DNA of 50,319 nt from positions 1 through 50,319 of the forward strand of contig CACIPV010000008.1 in the NCBI GenBank assembly GCA_902588615.1, given 5' to 3'. This document shows, in pieces, positions 36,746 to 44,563 of the stretch (the stretch's first letter is position 1; every line of letters starts with the position of its first letter). The notes below the pieces were generated by a model. That model was not told the origin of the DNA and did no database searches. It saw only the letters and a program-made list of their open reading frames with translations. A program made the translations under genes and the position numbers. The stretch is from an uncultured Alphaproteobacteria bacterium (GTDB lineage: Bacteria > Pseudomonadota > Alphaproteobacteria > HIMB59).

Positions 36746-38084
36746 TGAACCTAACTGAGTTAAAAAAAAATGGTTTTAAAATTGTTACAAATTGGCAGGA
36801 ATGTTATAGAAAATCTATTTTTATATTTAATAGTAATAATTTTACAAGTTTTGTTAATTATAGAAATTTAGCTATAAAAAAAAAATTAAAGAAGATTTTA
36901 TTAAATATTTTTTTTATAAAAATCAAAAAGATTTAGATAAAATAGCAAAAATTTTTTATAATTTAAATAATCTTAAAATTGTTTTTGTTACAGGAACCAA
37001 TGGTAAAACATCTGTTGCATATGGTGCGAATAAATTATTTAATATTAATGGAATTAAGTCTTGTTATATCGGTACATTAGGTTTTTTTTATAATTCAAAA
37101 AAAATAAAAAAACTAAAAAATACAACACCGTCATATTTTGAAATACTTAACTTACTTCATATGGCAAATGAAGATAATGTTAAATTTGTTTTTATGGAGG
37201 TTTCTAGTATAGGGTACTGTGAGGGAAGAATTGGAAATTTAAAGTATAATTATTGTATTTTAACTAATTTAAAGTCCGATCATCTTGATTATCATAGAAA
37301 TCTAAATAGCTATCATTTAGCTAAAATAAATCTTATAAAAAAACATAAATTAAAAAACTCTCTTTTATTTTTACAAGATGATAATTTAAAAATTAAATTC
37401 AAAAATTTTAAAGAAAGATCATTTTCCCAAGATATTTTTTTATCTAAAAACAAAATATCTATATTTAATAAAAAATTTAATAAATATTTAATTACCATAA
37501 ACGATAAGTCATATGTGATTAATACATTTAATGAATATATGGTTAAAAATATTATGACAATATTGATGTTTTATAAAAAAATTTTTAAAAATTTTCCAAA
37601 AAAAATTAATAAATTACTATTTCCACCTGGTAGATCAGAGATTATATATAACAAAAAAAATAAAATCATAATAATAGATTATGCTCATTCAAAAGACGCT
37701 TATGAAAATTTGTTAAATAAATTGCCTTTAATAAACAAGAATATAATTATCATTTTTGGATGTGGGGGAGATAGGGATAAAATTAAAAGACCACAAATAG
37801 CTAAAGTTGTGTCAAAATATACAAACTTACAGATAATAACAGATGATAATCCAAGAAATGAAGATCCAGCTCTGATAAGAAAAACTCTTATCAAATATTC
37901 ATCTAATCCAATTGAAATACCAAATAGAAGAAAAGCAATTAAATTTGGTATAAATTATCTAAAAAAAAATGATGGTTTTTTAATAATAGCCGGTAAAGGC
38001 CACGAAGATACACAAAACTACAAAGACAAATATTTTTCAGTAAACGACAAGTTGATATCATCTAATTATGCAAAAAATTTATAA
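36745..38084 (+). CDS. murE: UDP-MurNAc-tripeptide synthetase MurE, interrupted by a -1-type frameshift
   Basis: MurE adds meso-diaminopimelate to UDP-MurNAc-L-Ala-D-Glu. The first frame runs 36745-36936. The rest is read in another frame open from 36864 to 38084, containing the ATP-binding VTGTNGKTS (starting near 36987), EVSSIGYCEGRIG, TNLKSDHLDYHRNL, PPGRSEII, DYAHSKDAYENLL, GCGGDRDKIKRP and TDDNPRNED. The DNPR motif marks the DAP-adding type. The frames join if one A is added to, or the ribosome slips back by one at, the A10 tract (36876-36885). Even joined, the N-terminal UDP-binding domain is short (about 80 residues, no DSR motif). ATG overlaps the ftsI stop; it ends overlapping murF by 17 bp. 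Confidence 0.9.
36876..36885 (+). other. A10 homopolymer: probable slippage or indel site in murE
   Basis: Ten consecutive A residues lie in the window 36864-36936, where both murE frames are open. A second candidate is the T8 run at 36908-36915. Runs of this length allow RNA polymerase slippage, ribosomal slippage at A-AAA-AAA, or a base-calling or assembly indel. Adding one A restores a single murE reading frame. Confidence 0.7.
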
Positions 38085-39366
38085 AATCATTTTTCATCTA
38101 AAATTAAAATATAACTCTAATATAGTTTTTGATACGAGACTTATAAAAAAGAATGATATTTTTATTGGTTTAAAGACAAAAAATAACGATGGTAGCTTAT
38201 ATTTTAATGATGCTATAAAAAAAAAAGTTTCTTTAGCTATAGTAAATGTGAAAAATAAACACCCTAAACTAATTTATGTAAATGATACTCAATTATTTAT
38301 AAATAAATTTTGTAAATATATTCTTGATTCCTATAAAGGAAAAATTATTGCCATAACTGGATCTATAGGAAAAACTACGTTCAAAGAAAATATTTACCAT
38401 ATCTTAAAAAATAATTATATTGATACTTATAGATCATATAAAAATTATAATAATTTTCAGGGATTGCAGTTTTCTATAATGAATATGAACTTAAAATGTA
38501 GTTATTCTGTTTTTGAATTAGGAATAAATAGACCTAACGAAATGACCAAGTTAGTTAAAATTTTACAACCACACTATTGTTTAATATCAGGAATTGAAAA
38601 TTCTCATATAGAAAATTTTAGAAACTTTAAACACTTAGTCGATAACAAATTAAAAATATTCAAATCAAAAAGACTAATCAGTGGTTTAATAAACTATAGT
38701 CACGATTCGAAATATATTAGGAAAAAAATAGAATCTAAGATTCATTACATAAATATTGATAGTTTAGAAAAAAAAATAATCAAAAATAAAAGAAAATTCA
38801 TTATTAATTTTTCCATTAACAAAAAAAAATACTCCATTAATTCAGATAGGGGAGAGTTTTGTATAAATATAGCTATAATATCTTATTTATTTATAAGAGC
38901 TTTTATTAAAAATATTAAATTTAAAACTTTCTTTTATGATGAGTCTATTATTGAGTCTAGAGGAAAAAAACTTAGGTCATACATTAGTAATAAAAGAGTA
39001 AGTTTTTATGACCATAGTTATAATGCTAGTCCTTACTCACTTAATAAACAAATCCTTATATTCAATGAGAGAAACATCAAACAAAAAGTTTATATTTTGG
39101 GCTCAATGAAGGAGTTAGGATATCAATCAGATTATTTTCATAATCAAATAATTGAATTGGTAATTAATTTAAATTTAAAAAAAGTAGTTTTTATAGGTGA
39201 CGAATTCTATAAATTTAACAAAAAATTCAAAAAACTTACTTTTTACAAAAATTATATGCCAGCTATCAAATATTTGAACAAAGAAATTAAAAATATTACA
39301 AATATATTTGTGATGGGTTCAAGATCAAATCAACTAGATAGGCTAATAAAAGAATATGTTAAGTGA
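38068..39366 (+). CDS. murF: UDP-MurNAc-tripeptide:D-Ala-D-Ala ligase MurF
   Basis: 432 aa, a little short of the usual 450 or so. The N-terminal domain has FDTRLIKKNDIFIGLKTKNNDG, the MurE/MurF-type DSR-like motif. The ATP loop is ITGSIGKTTFKENI. Then come YKNYNNFQG, the typical MurF NxNN segment, VFELGINRPNEM, and the C-terminal YDHSYNASPYSL and ILGSMKELG. It adds D-Ala-D-Ala to the UDP-MurNAc tripeptide. Many very Lys/Asn-rich segments reflect the AT bias. It overlaps murE by 17 bp and mraY by 11 bp. Confidence 0.95.
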   Translation: MQKIYKIIFHLKLKYNSNIVFDTRLIKKNDIFIGLKTKNNDGSLYFNDAIKKKVSLAIVNVKNKHPKLIYVNDTQLFINKFCKYILDSYKGKIIAITGSIGKTTFKENIYHILKNNYIDTYRSYKNYNNFQGLQFSIMNMNLKCSYSVFELGINRPNEMTKLVKILQPHYCLISGIENSHIENFRNFKHLVDNKLKIFKSKRLISGLINYSHDSKYIRKKIESKIHYINIDSLEKKIIKNKRKFIINFSINKKKYSINSDRGEFCINIAIISYLFIRAFIKNIKFKTFFYDESIIESRGKKLRSYISNKRVSFYDHSYNASPYSLNKQILIFNERNIKQKVYILGSMKELGYQSDYFHNQIIELVINLNLKKVVFIGDEFYKFNKKFKKLTFYKNYMPAIKYLNKEIKNITNIFVMGSRSNQLDRLIKEYVK

Positions 39367-40432
39367 TTTATTATACTCGTTAAAAGACTCAGAATTTTTT
39401 TTTAATTTATTTGGTTATATTTCATTTAGATCAGGCTTATCTTTAGTTACATCATTTTTTATAGTTTTAATCTTAATGCCACAATGGATAAGATTTCAAC
39501 AGAGTATTTTTCCAAGTGGACAACCTATAAGAAATGATGGACCAGATACTCATTATCATAAAAAAGGAACTCCAACGTTAGGTGGAATTTTGATACTCTT
39601 TTCAATAATTTTGAGTTCAATTTTGTGGACCTCAAATTTTTCTAGTTTTAACTATATACTGATATTAACATTAATTTTATTTGGTCTTATTGGCTTTATT
39701 GATGACTTTCAGAAAGTTAAAATAGGAAAGGGAATATCTACTAAAACTAAATTTTTATTCCAACTACTTGCAACATTTATTATTTACTTAATAATTAAAT
39801 ATAATGGTTTTGATTTAAACAAATTTAGTATCCCTTTTTTAAAAAATGTTTCAATTGAACTAGGTTATTTTTATTTTGCTATTATTCTCCTTATAGTAAT
39901 CGGCTCTACAAATGCAACAAATTTAACAGACGGTCTAGATGGATTAGTTTCAATGCCTTTGATTTTTGTTTTTCTAACATTTGCTATATTTGCATATGTT
40001 TTAGGTAATATAAATTTTTCTGATTATCTTTTAGTTAATTATATAAAGGGGTCAGGTGAAATTGTAATTTTTTGTACCTCAGCGATTGGAGCTTTACTTG
40101 GATTTTTATGGTTTAATTCAAGTCCAGCATCGATATTTATGGGCGATACTGGTTCGCAATCATTGGGAGCTTCACTAGCTGTGACCTCCATTCTTTTAAA
40201 ACAGGAAATAGTTTTAGCTGTTGCCGGGGGACTATTTGTGATTGAAACACTATCAGTAATGTTACAAGTTACATATTTTAAATTTTCAAAGGGAAAAAGA
40301 ATTTTTTTAATGGCCCCACTACATCATCATTTTGAAAAAAAGGGTTTATCAGAACAAAAAATAGTCATTAGATTTTGGATTTTAAGCTTCCTTTTTTGTT
40401 TGTTAGCTTTATCGCTTTTGAAAATTAGATAA
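39356..40432 (+). CDS. mraY: Phospho-MurNAc-pentapeptide transferase MraY
   Basis: 358 aa with about ten membrane helices. Active-site motifs: HYHKKGTPTLGGILIL, FIDDFQKVKIGKGIS with the metal-binding DD pair, TNATNLTDGLDGL, FMGDTGSQSLGASLA, and the conserved MAPLHHHFEKKGLSE near the C-terminus. It transfers phospho-MurNAc-pentapeptide to undecaprenyl phosphate, forming lipid I in the inner membrane. It overlaps murF by 11 bp and abuts murD with no gap. Confidence 0.98.
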   Translation: MLSDLLYSLKDSEFFFNLFGYISFRSGLSLVTSFFIVLILMPQWIRFQQSIFPSGQPIRNDGPDTHYHKKGTPTLGGILILFSIILSSILWTSNFSSFNYILILTLILFGLIGFIDDFQKVKIGKGISTKTKFLFQLLATFIIYLIIKYNGFDLNKFSIPFLKNVSIELGYFYFAIILLIVIGSTNATNLTDGLDGLVSMPLIFVFLTFAIFAYVLGNINFSDYLLVNYIKGSGEIVIFCTSAIGALLGFLWFNSSPASIFMGDTGSQSLGASLAVTSILLKQEIVLAVAGGLFVIETLSVMLQVTYFKFSKGKRIFLMAPLHHHFEKKGLSEQKIVIRFWILSFLFCLLALSLLKIR

Positions 40433-41677
40433 TTGATAAATTTTAAAAAAAGATTTTTGATATATGGTTTTGGTATAAGTGGAAAATCTATAGAAAAGTA
40501 TTTAATTAATAAGAAATGTAATTACAATATTTATGATGATTACAAAAAAATTAATCATAAAAAGGTAATAAGTAAAAAGTATCTATTAAACAATATTAAT
40601 GAATTTAGCTATTTTATAGTATCTCCATCAATTAAGATTGAAAAAAATCATTTTTTGTACAATTTAAAAAAAAGAACTTTAATTGATCTAGATTTTTTAT
40701 ACCAAGAAATTACCTCACAAAAGATTATTGGAGTCACAGGTACAGAGGGAAAATCCTCCACTTGTAATTATATTGGAGAAATTCTATCCAAAAAATATAA
40801 TACAAAGATAATAGGTAATTTTGGTAACACAATTTTGGATAAAAAAAATTTAAATCATTACATATCAAAAATAGATATTTTAATTATTGAATTGAGTTCA
40901 TATCAATTAGATAAATTAAATTTTTTAAAGTTAGACTATGCTTTAATAACAAATATATTTAGTGATCATCTCGATTATCATAAAACTCATAGAAATTACA
41001 TAATTTCGAAATTTAGGATACAAAAATTTTTAAATAAGAATTCAAAATTATTTTTATCAAAAAAATTATTTTTAAAATATAAAAATTTTATCAAGATAAA
41101 TAAAAATAAAATAATTTTGCATGATGAGATCACTCCCTCAAAGAGGAATTTGATTTATTTTTTTAAAGAGTTGAATTTTAATTCAATTAAAAAACTGATA
41201 TATAAATTTGATCCAAAAATAAAAATTGAAAATATAAAGCCCAATAATTTAAAATATAGAAATCAATTAATTTATAATTCAAATAATTTAAAAATTTATA
41301 ATGACAGTAAGTGTACTAATTTAAATAATGCTATTTATAAAAATAATTTAATTAATAGTTCAAGAAAAATTCTCATTCTTGGGGGTAGGATGAAAAAACA
41401 AAATTTTAAATATAAATTTAATATCACAAACACGTTAGTGTTATTTTTTGGCAATGATTGTGATTTATTTCTAAATCATTTAAATTTTATAAATTCTAAT
41501 TATTTTAAATTTATTCATCTTAAAAATTTAATAAACTTTATAAAATTAATATTAGTTCCTAATAATTCTTACAATTATATACTTTTTTCTCCTGGAGGTG
41601 AATCCTATGACTTTTATAAAGACTATTTAGATAGGGGCAGGCACTTTAATGATCTTATTAAAAAAGTGTTACTTTGA
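40433..41677 (+). CDS. murD: UDP-MurNAc-L-Ala:D-Glu ligase MurD
   Basis: 414 aa with a TTG start immediately after the mraY stop. The N-terminal Rossmann domain starts RFLIYGFGISGKSIEKYL. The ATP loop is GVTGTEGKSSTCNYIGEIL. Other Mur-ligase marks are IELSSYQLDKL, TNIFSDHLDYHKTHRNY, NDSKCTNLNNAIY and the C-terminal LFSPGGESYDFYKDYLDRGRHFNDLI, corresponding to the MurD LSPACASxDxFxxYxxRGxxF motif. It adds D-glutamate to UDP-MurNAc-L-Ala. It is shorter than E. coli MurD (438). TTGA overlap with ftsW. Confidence 0.94.
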   Translation: MINFKKRFLIYGFGISGKSIEKYLINKKCNYNIYDDYKKINHKKVISKKYLLNNINEFSYFIVSPSIKIEKNHFLYNLKKRTLIDLDFLYQEITSQKIIGVTGTEGKSSTCNYIGEILSKKYNTKIIGNFGNTILDKKNLNHYISKIDILIIELSSYQLDKLNFLKLDYALITNIFSDHLDYHKTHRNYIISKFRIQKFLNKNSKLFLSKKLFLKYKNFIKINKNKIILHDEITPSKRNLIYFFKELNFNSIKKLIYKFDPKIKIENIKPNNLKYRNQLIYNSNNLKIYNDSKCTNLNNAIYKNNLINSSRKILILGGRMKKQNFKYKFNITNTLVLFFGNDCDLFLNHLNFINSNYFKFIHLKNLINFIKLILVPNNSYNYILFSPGGESYDFYKDYLDRGRHFNDLIKKVLL

Positions 41678-42774
41678 ATAATATATTATTTAGAGATGAT
41701 CAAAGTTTAATTGGTTCTAATTGGTATGTTTTACCAAAAAAACTTTTTATTATTCCTTTCATTCTATCATTTATTGGTATTCTTTCCATTTATTCTTTAA
41801 TTGGTACCGAGTATTCAATTTTACTTATACTCAAACACATTATTTTTTTATCTATATCTTTAATTGTTTTAATATTTTTATCCCTACTACCTAAAAATGA
41901 TTTAAGAAAATTTTTAAATATAATATGCATTCTCTTTATTTCTCTTTTATTAGTTGTCCCAATTTTTGGTACTGAAATTAAAGGAGCAACTAGATGGATA
42001 AGTTTTAATTTTTTTTCTATACAACCTTCTGAGTTACTAAAGGGCCCTCTAGTTTGTATGTTTTCTTGGTTTTGTTACTTGTATATTAAGACTAATAATA
42101 AATTATATTTACTAATAAGTTTTATAAAAATTTTTATTGTTACATCACTCCTGCTAATTCAACCAGATATCGGCACATTATTAATTTATATATCTACTAT
42201 TTCTCTAATTTTAATTTTGTATTTTAGAAATCTTAAACTTTTAATTTTGTTGTGTTTTATAGGTGTATTTTTTTTGTTAATTGCCTATTTTTCCTTTGAT
42301 CATGTTGCATATAGAGTTGAAAATTTTCTAGATGGTAATAATTCACAAGTTTCAAAAAGTTTATCAGCAATAAAAAATGGTGGTATTTTTGGTGTTGGAT
42401 TAGGTGAGGGACAACTTAAATACTCTATTCCTGAGTCTCATAATGATTTTATTTTTGCTATTTTGATTGAAGAGTTTGGTGTTTTGTTTGGTTTATTCGT
42501 ATCATTTTTATATCCATTGTTTTTTATTTTAGCAAGAAGATCTGTCTCTGATCCATCAAATTTATTTATTTCTAATACAATTTTTAGTCTTTGTTTTCTT
42601 ATGTGTTTACAGGCATTTATTAATATAGGTTCCTCTATAAAATTAATCCCACCAACAGGAATGACATTACCATTTATTAGCTACGGAGGCTCATCAATGC
42701 TTTCTTATGCGATAATATTTGGTACAGTCATCAACTTTAGTAAAAATGAAGAGAGTACTACAAATAATTCATAG
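41674..42774 (+). CDS. ftsW: Septal peptidoglycan glycosyltransferase FtsW
   Basis: 366-aa SEDS protein with about ten membrane helices. Hallmarks: KGATRWISFNFFSIQPSELLKGPLV, LLIQPDIGTLLIY, the catalytic-loop region GLGEGQLKYSIPESHNDFIFAILIEEFG, and IPPTGMTLPFISYGGSSML. It polymerises glycan strands with FtsI at the septum. FtsW rather than RodA is supported by its place after murD. The start is TTG in a TTGA overlap with murD. The normal next genes murG and murC are absent here. Confidence 0.95.
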   Translation: MNNILFRDDQSLIGSNWYVLPKKLFIIPFILSFIGILSIYSLIGTEYSILLILKHIIFLSISLIVLIFLSLLPKNDLRKFLNIICILFISLLLVVPIFGTEIKGATRWISFNFFSIQPSELLKGPLVCMFSWFCYLYIKTNNKLYLLISFIKIFIVTSLLLIQPDIGTLLIYISTISLILILYFRNLKLLILLCFIGVFFLLIAYFSFDHVAYRVENFLDGNNSQVSKSLSAIKNGGIFGVGLGEGQLKYSIPESHNDFIFAILIEEFGVLFGLFVSFLYPLFFILARRSVSDPSNLFISNTIFSLCFLMCLQAFINIGSSIKLIPPTGMTLPFISYGGSSMLSYAIIFGTVINFSKNEESTTNNS

Positions 42775-43414
42775 TGAAGTAGCAGATGTAAGTGTAGTTT
42801 CAAAATTTTTCCAAAAAGAACATCAATCATCTATAATTTTTTATAAAAATCTTAATCTTTTAAAAAAAAAAGAAATTGATCAATTTGATCTATTTATTTT
42901 TCATGGAGGAAAACAGAGCGCAAATAGCAAATCAAAGGCTATTTTGCATGAGTACAAATTTCTTAATTACATAATTAAAAAAAATAAACCCATTGTAGGG
43001 ATATGTTTAGGCGCTCAATTAATAGCAAAAATTTATGGATCTAAGATATCTAAATCAAAAAACAAATTATTTGAGTGTGGTTATAAGAAAAATTTAAAAA
43101 TAAATAATAAAGTATTCAAAAACAATCATACTTTTTTACAATTCCATACAGAGGGTATATCTTATAATAAAAATATGGAACTATTAGCTAAAGGTATTTT
43201 GTATGAAGTTGACTCCTTCAAGATTAAAAGGAAAGATATATATGGTTTTCAATTTCACCCTGAAGTTACTTCTAACACAATTAAAAGATGGCATGATATA
43301 GTAAAAATAAAATATCCTTATATAGATCAATTAAATAAGATAATGAAAGATTTTAAAAAATATCAATACAAAAATTATGATTGGTTTCAAAGCTTTTTAT
43401 TAAATCTTTTATAA
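42746..43414 (+). CDS. Class I glutamine amidotransferase (GMP-synthase-like stand-alone domain)
   Basis: 222 aa from the ATG at 42746 (MKRVLQIIHSE); an in-frame upstream start at 42719 is not needed. The catalytic triad is visible: nucleophile C87 in VGICLGAQLIA, and H171 and E173 in FQFHPEVTS. HGGKQSANS fits the oxyanion-side loop. Such stand-alone domains are often annotated as GMP synthase-like or as gamma-glutamyl-type hydrolases; the acceptor is unknown. It overlaps ftsW by 29 bp and the HDAC-family start by one base, so it is translated in the division/wall transcript where murG is usual. Confidence 0.85.
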   Translation: MKRVLQIIHSEVADVSVVSKFFQKEHQSSIIFYKNLNLLKKKEIDQFDLFIFHGGKQSANSKSKAILHEYKFLNYIIKKNKPIVGICLGAQLIAKIYGSKISKSKNKLFECGYKKNLKINNKVFKNNHTFLQFHTEGISYNKNMELLAKGILYEVDSFKIKRKDIYGFQFHPEVTSNTIKRWHDIVKIKYPYIDQLNKIMKDFKKYQYKNYDWFQSFLLNLL

Positions 43415-44337
43415 TGATTAATTTTATTTTTTCAGAAGAATATAAAAATCATGATACTGGTAACCATCCCGAGTGCATAAAAAGAATAGAGGTTGTTAAT
43501 AATTTAATTAAAGAAGAGTATTCTAACCATAATTTTATCGAACCATCTATAGCTGATAAAAAATCGATTTCCTTAGTACATGACATAGACTATGTAAATT
43601 ATATTTTTGACTCTATACCTGCTTCTGGTTTTAATTATTTTGATCCTGACACCATCGCCAGTCCTAATAGTTTAAAGAGTTATCTTTTAGCTGTTGGCGG
43701 AAGTGTAGATGCTGTAAAAAAAATCATTGAAGATAATAATAAAAAAAATGTTTATTTTTGTGCTCATAGACCTCCAGGACATCATGTGGAAAAAAACAAA
43801 GCAATGGGATTTGGTGTATTTAACAATGTTGCTATTTCAGCAGAATATGCATATAGATCAGGCAAATTTAAAAAAATTCTAATAGTAGACTTTGATGTAC
43901 ATCATGGCAATGGAACCCAACATATTTTTGAAAAAAACAAAAATATATACTATGTATCATCTCATCAGTATCCATTTTATCCAGGTACAGGCTCTGAGAA
44001 TGAGAGAGGAACTGGCAATATAATTAATTGCCCTTTAACAGCCGGTTGTGACTCTAAAACATTCAGATCATTATTTGAAAATAAAATAATTAATAAAATT
44101 AATAATAATTTCGATTTAATCTATTTTTCAGCAGGTTTTGATGCACATAAGTTGGATCCCCTTGCATCAATCAATTTAGAAAATGAAGATTTTTATTGGG
44201 TGACAAAAATTGTATTGGAAAAGTTAGCAAATAATGTTCCAATAATTTCTGTCTTAGAGGGAGGATATGATATGAAAGGCTTACTTCATGGATTAAATAA
44301 CCATCTAAAAGCTTTAATAGAGTACTCTGATGAATAA
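43414..44337 (+). CDS. Histone deacetylase / acetoin-utilisation (AcuC/AphA) family deacetylase
   Basis: 307 aa from the ATG at 43414, which overlaps the previous stop (TAATG). Family motifs: HDTGNHPECIKRIEVV, FCAHRPPGHHVEKNKAMGFGVFNNVAISA with the catalytic His pair, VDFDVHHGNGTQHIF with zinc-binding Asp and His, YFSAGFDAHKLDPL, and LEGGYDMKGL. Bacterial members deacetylate proteins or polyamines using zinc; the substrate here cannot be assigned. It is followed by xseB with an 8-bp overlap, a common alphaproteobacterial neighbourhood (HDAC-xseB-dxs). Confidence 0.92.
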   Translation: MINFIFSEEYKNHDTGNHPECIKRIEVVNNLIKEEYSNHNFIEPSIADKKSISLVHDIDYVNYIFDSIPASGFNYFDPDTIASPNSLKSYLLAVGGSVDAVKKIIEDNNKKNVYFCAHRPPGHHVEKNKAMGFGVFNNVAISAEYAYRSGKFKKILIVDFDVHHGNGTQHIFEKNKNIYYVSSHQYPFYPGTGSENERGTGNIINCPLTAGCDSKTFRSLFENKIINKINNNFDLIYFSAGFDAHKLDPLASINLENEDFYWVTKIVLEKLANNVPIISVLEGGYDMKGLLHGLNNHLKALIEYSDE

Positions 44338-44554
44338 AAAAAATGAAAAAAATTTTGAAAGTGCACTTAAAAGGCTAGAGGAAATATCAGATTTATTAGA
44401 AAATGAAGAAACACCTCTTGAAGAGAGTATCAAGTTATTTGAGGAGGGCATAGAATTAAAAGAATATTGTGAGGAAAAATTAAAATCTGCGAAAATTAAA
44501 ATTGATAAAATTGTAAAAAAGAATAAATCTCTTTCATCAACACAATTTCAGTAA
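44330..44554 (+). CDS. xseB: Exodeoxyribonuclease VII small subunit
   Basis: 74 aa. The helical core FESALKRLEEISDLLENEETPLEESIKLFEEGIEL is diagnostic of XseB, which binds XseA in the ExoVII nuclease that degrades single-stranded DNA. The C-terminus is Lys-rich. It overlaps the HDAC gene by 8 bp and lies 9 bp before dxs. The large subunit xseA is not in the window. Confidence 0.95.
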   Translation: MNKKNEKNFESALKRLEEISDLLENEETPLEESIKLFEEGIELKEYCEEKLKSAKIKIDKIVKKNKSLSSTQFQ

Positions 44555-44563
44555 TTAAAATTT

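Noticed and set aside
36745..36936. A separate 63-residue small gene between ftsI and murE
   Set aside because: It starts exactly at the ftsI stop where murE should start, and the downstream frame lacks a start before the P-loop region; it is the murE N-terminus before the frameshift.
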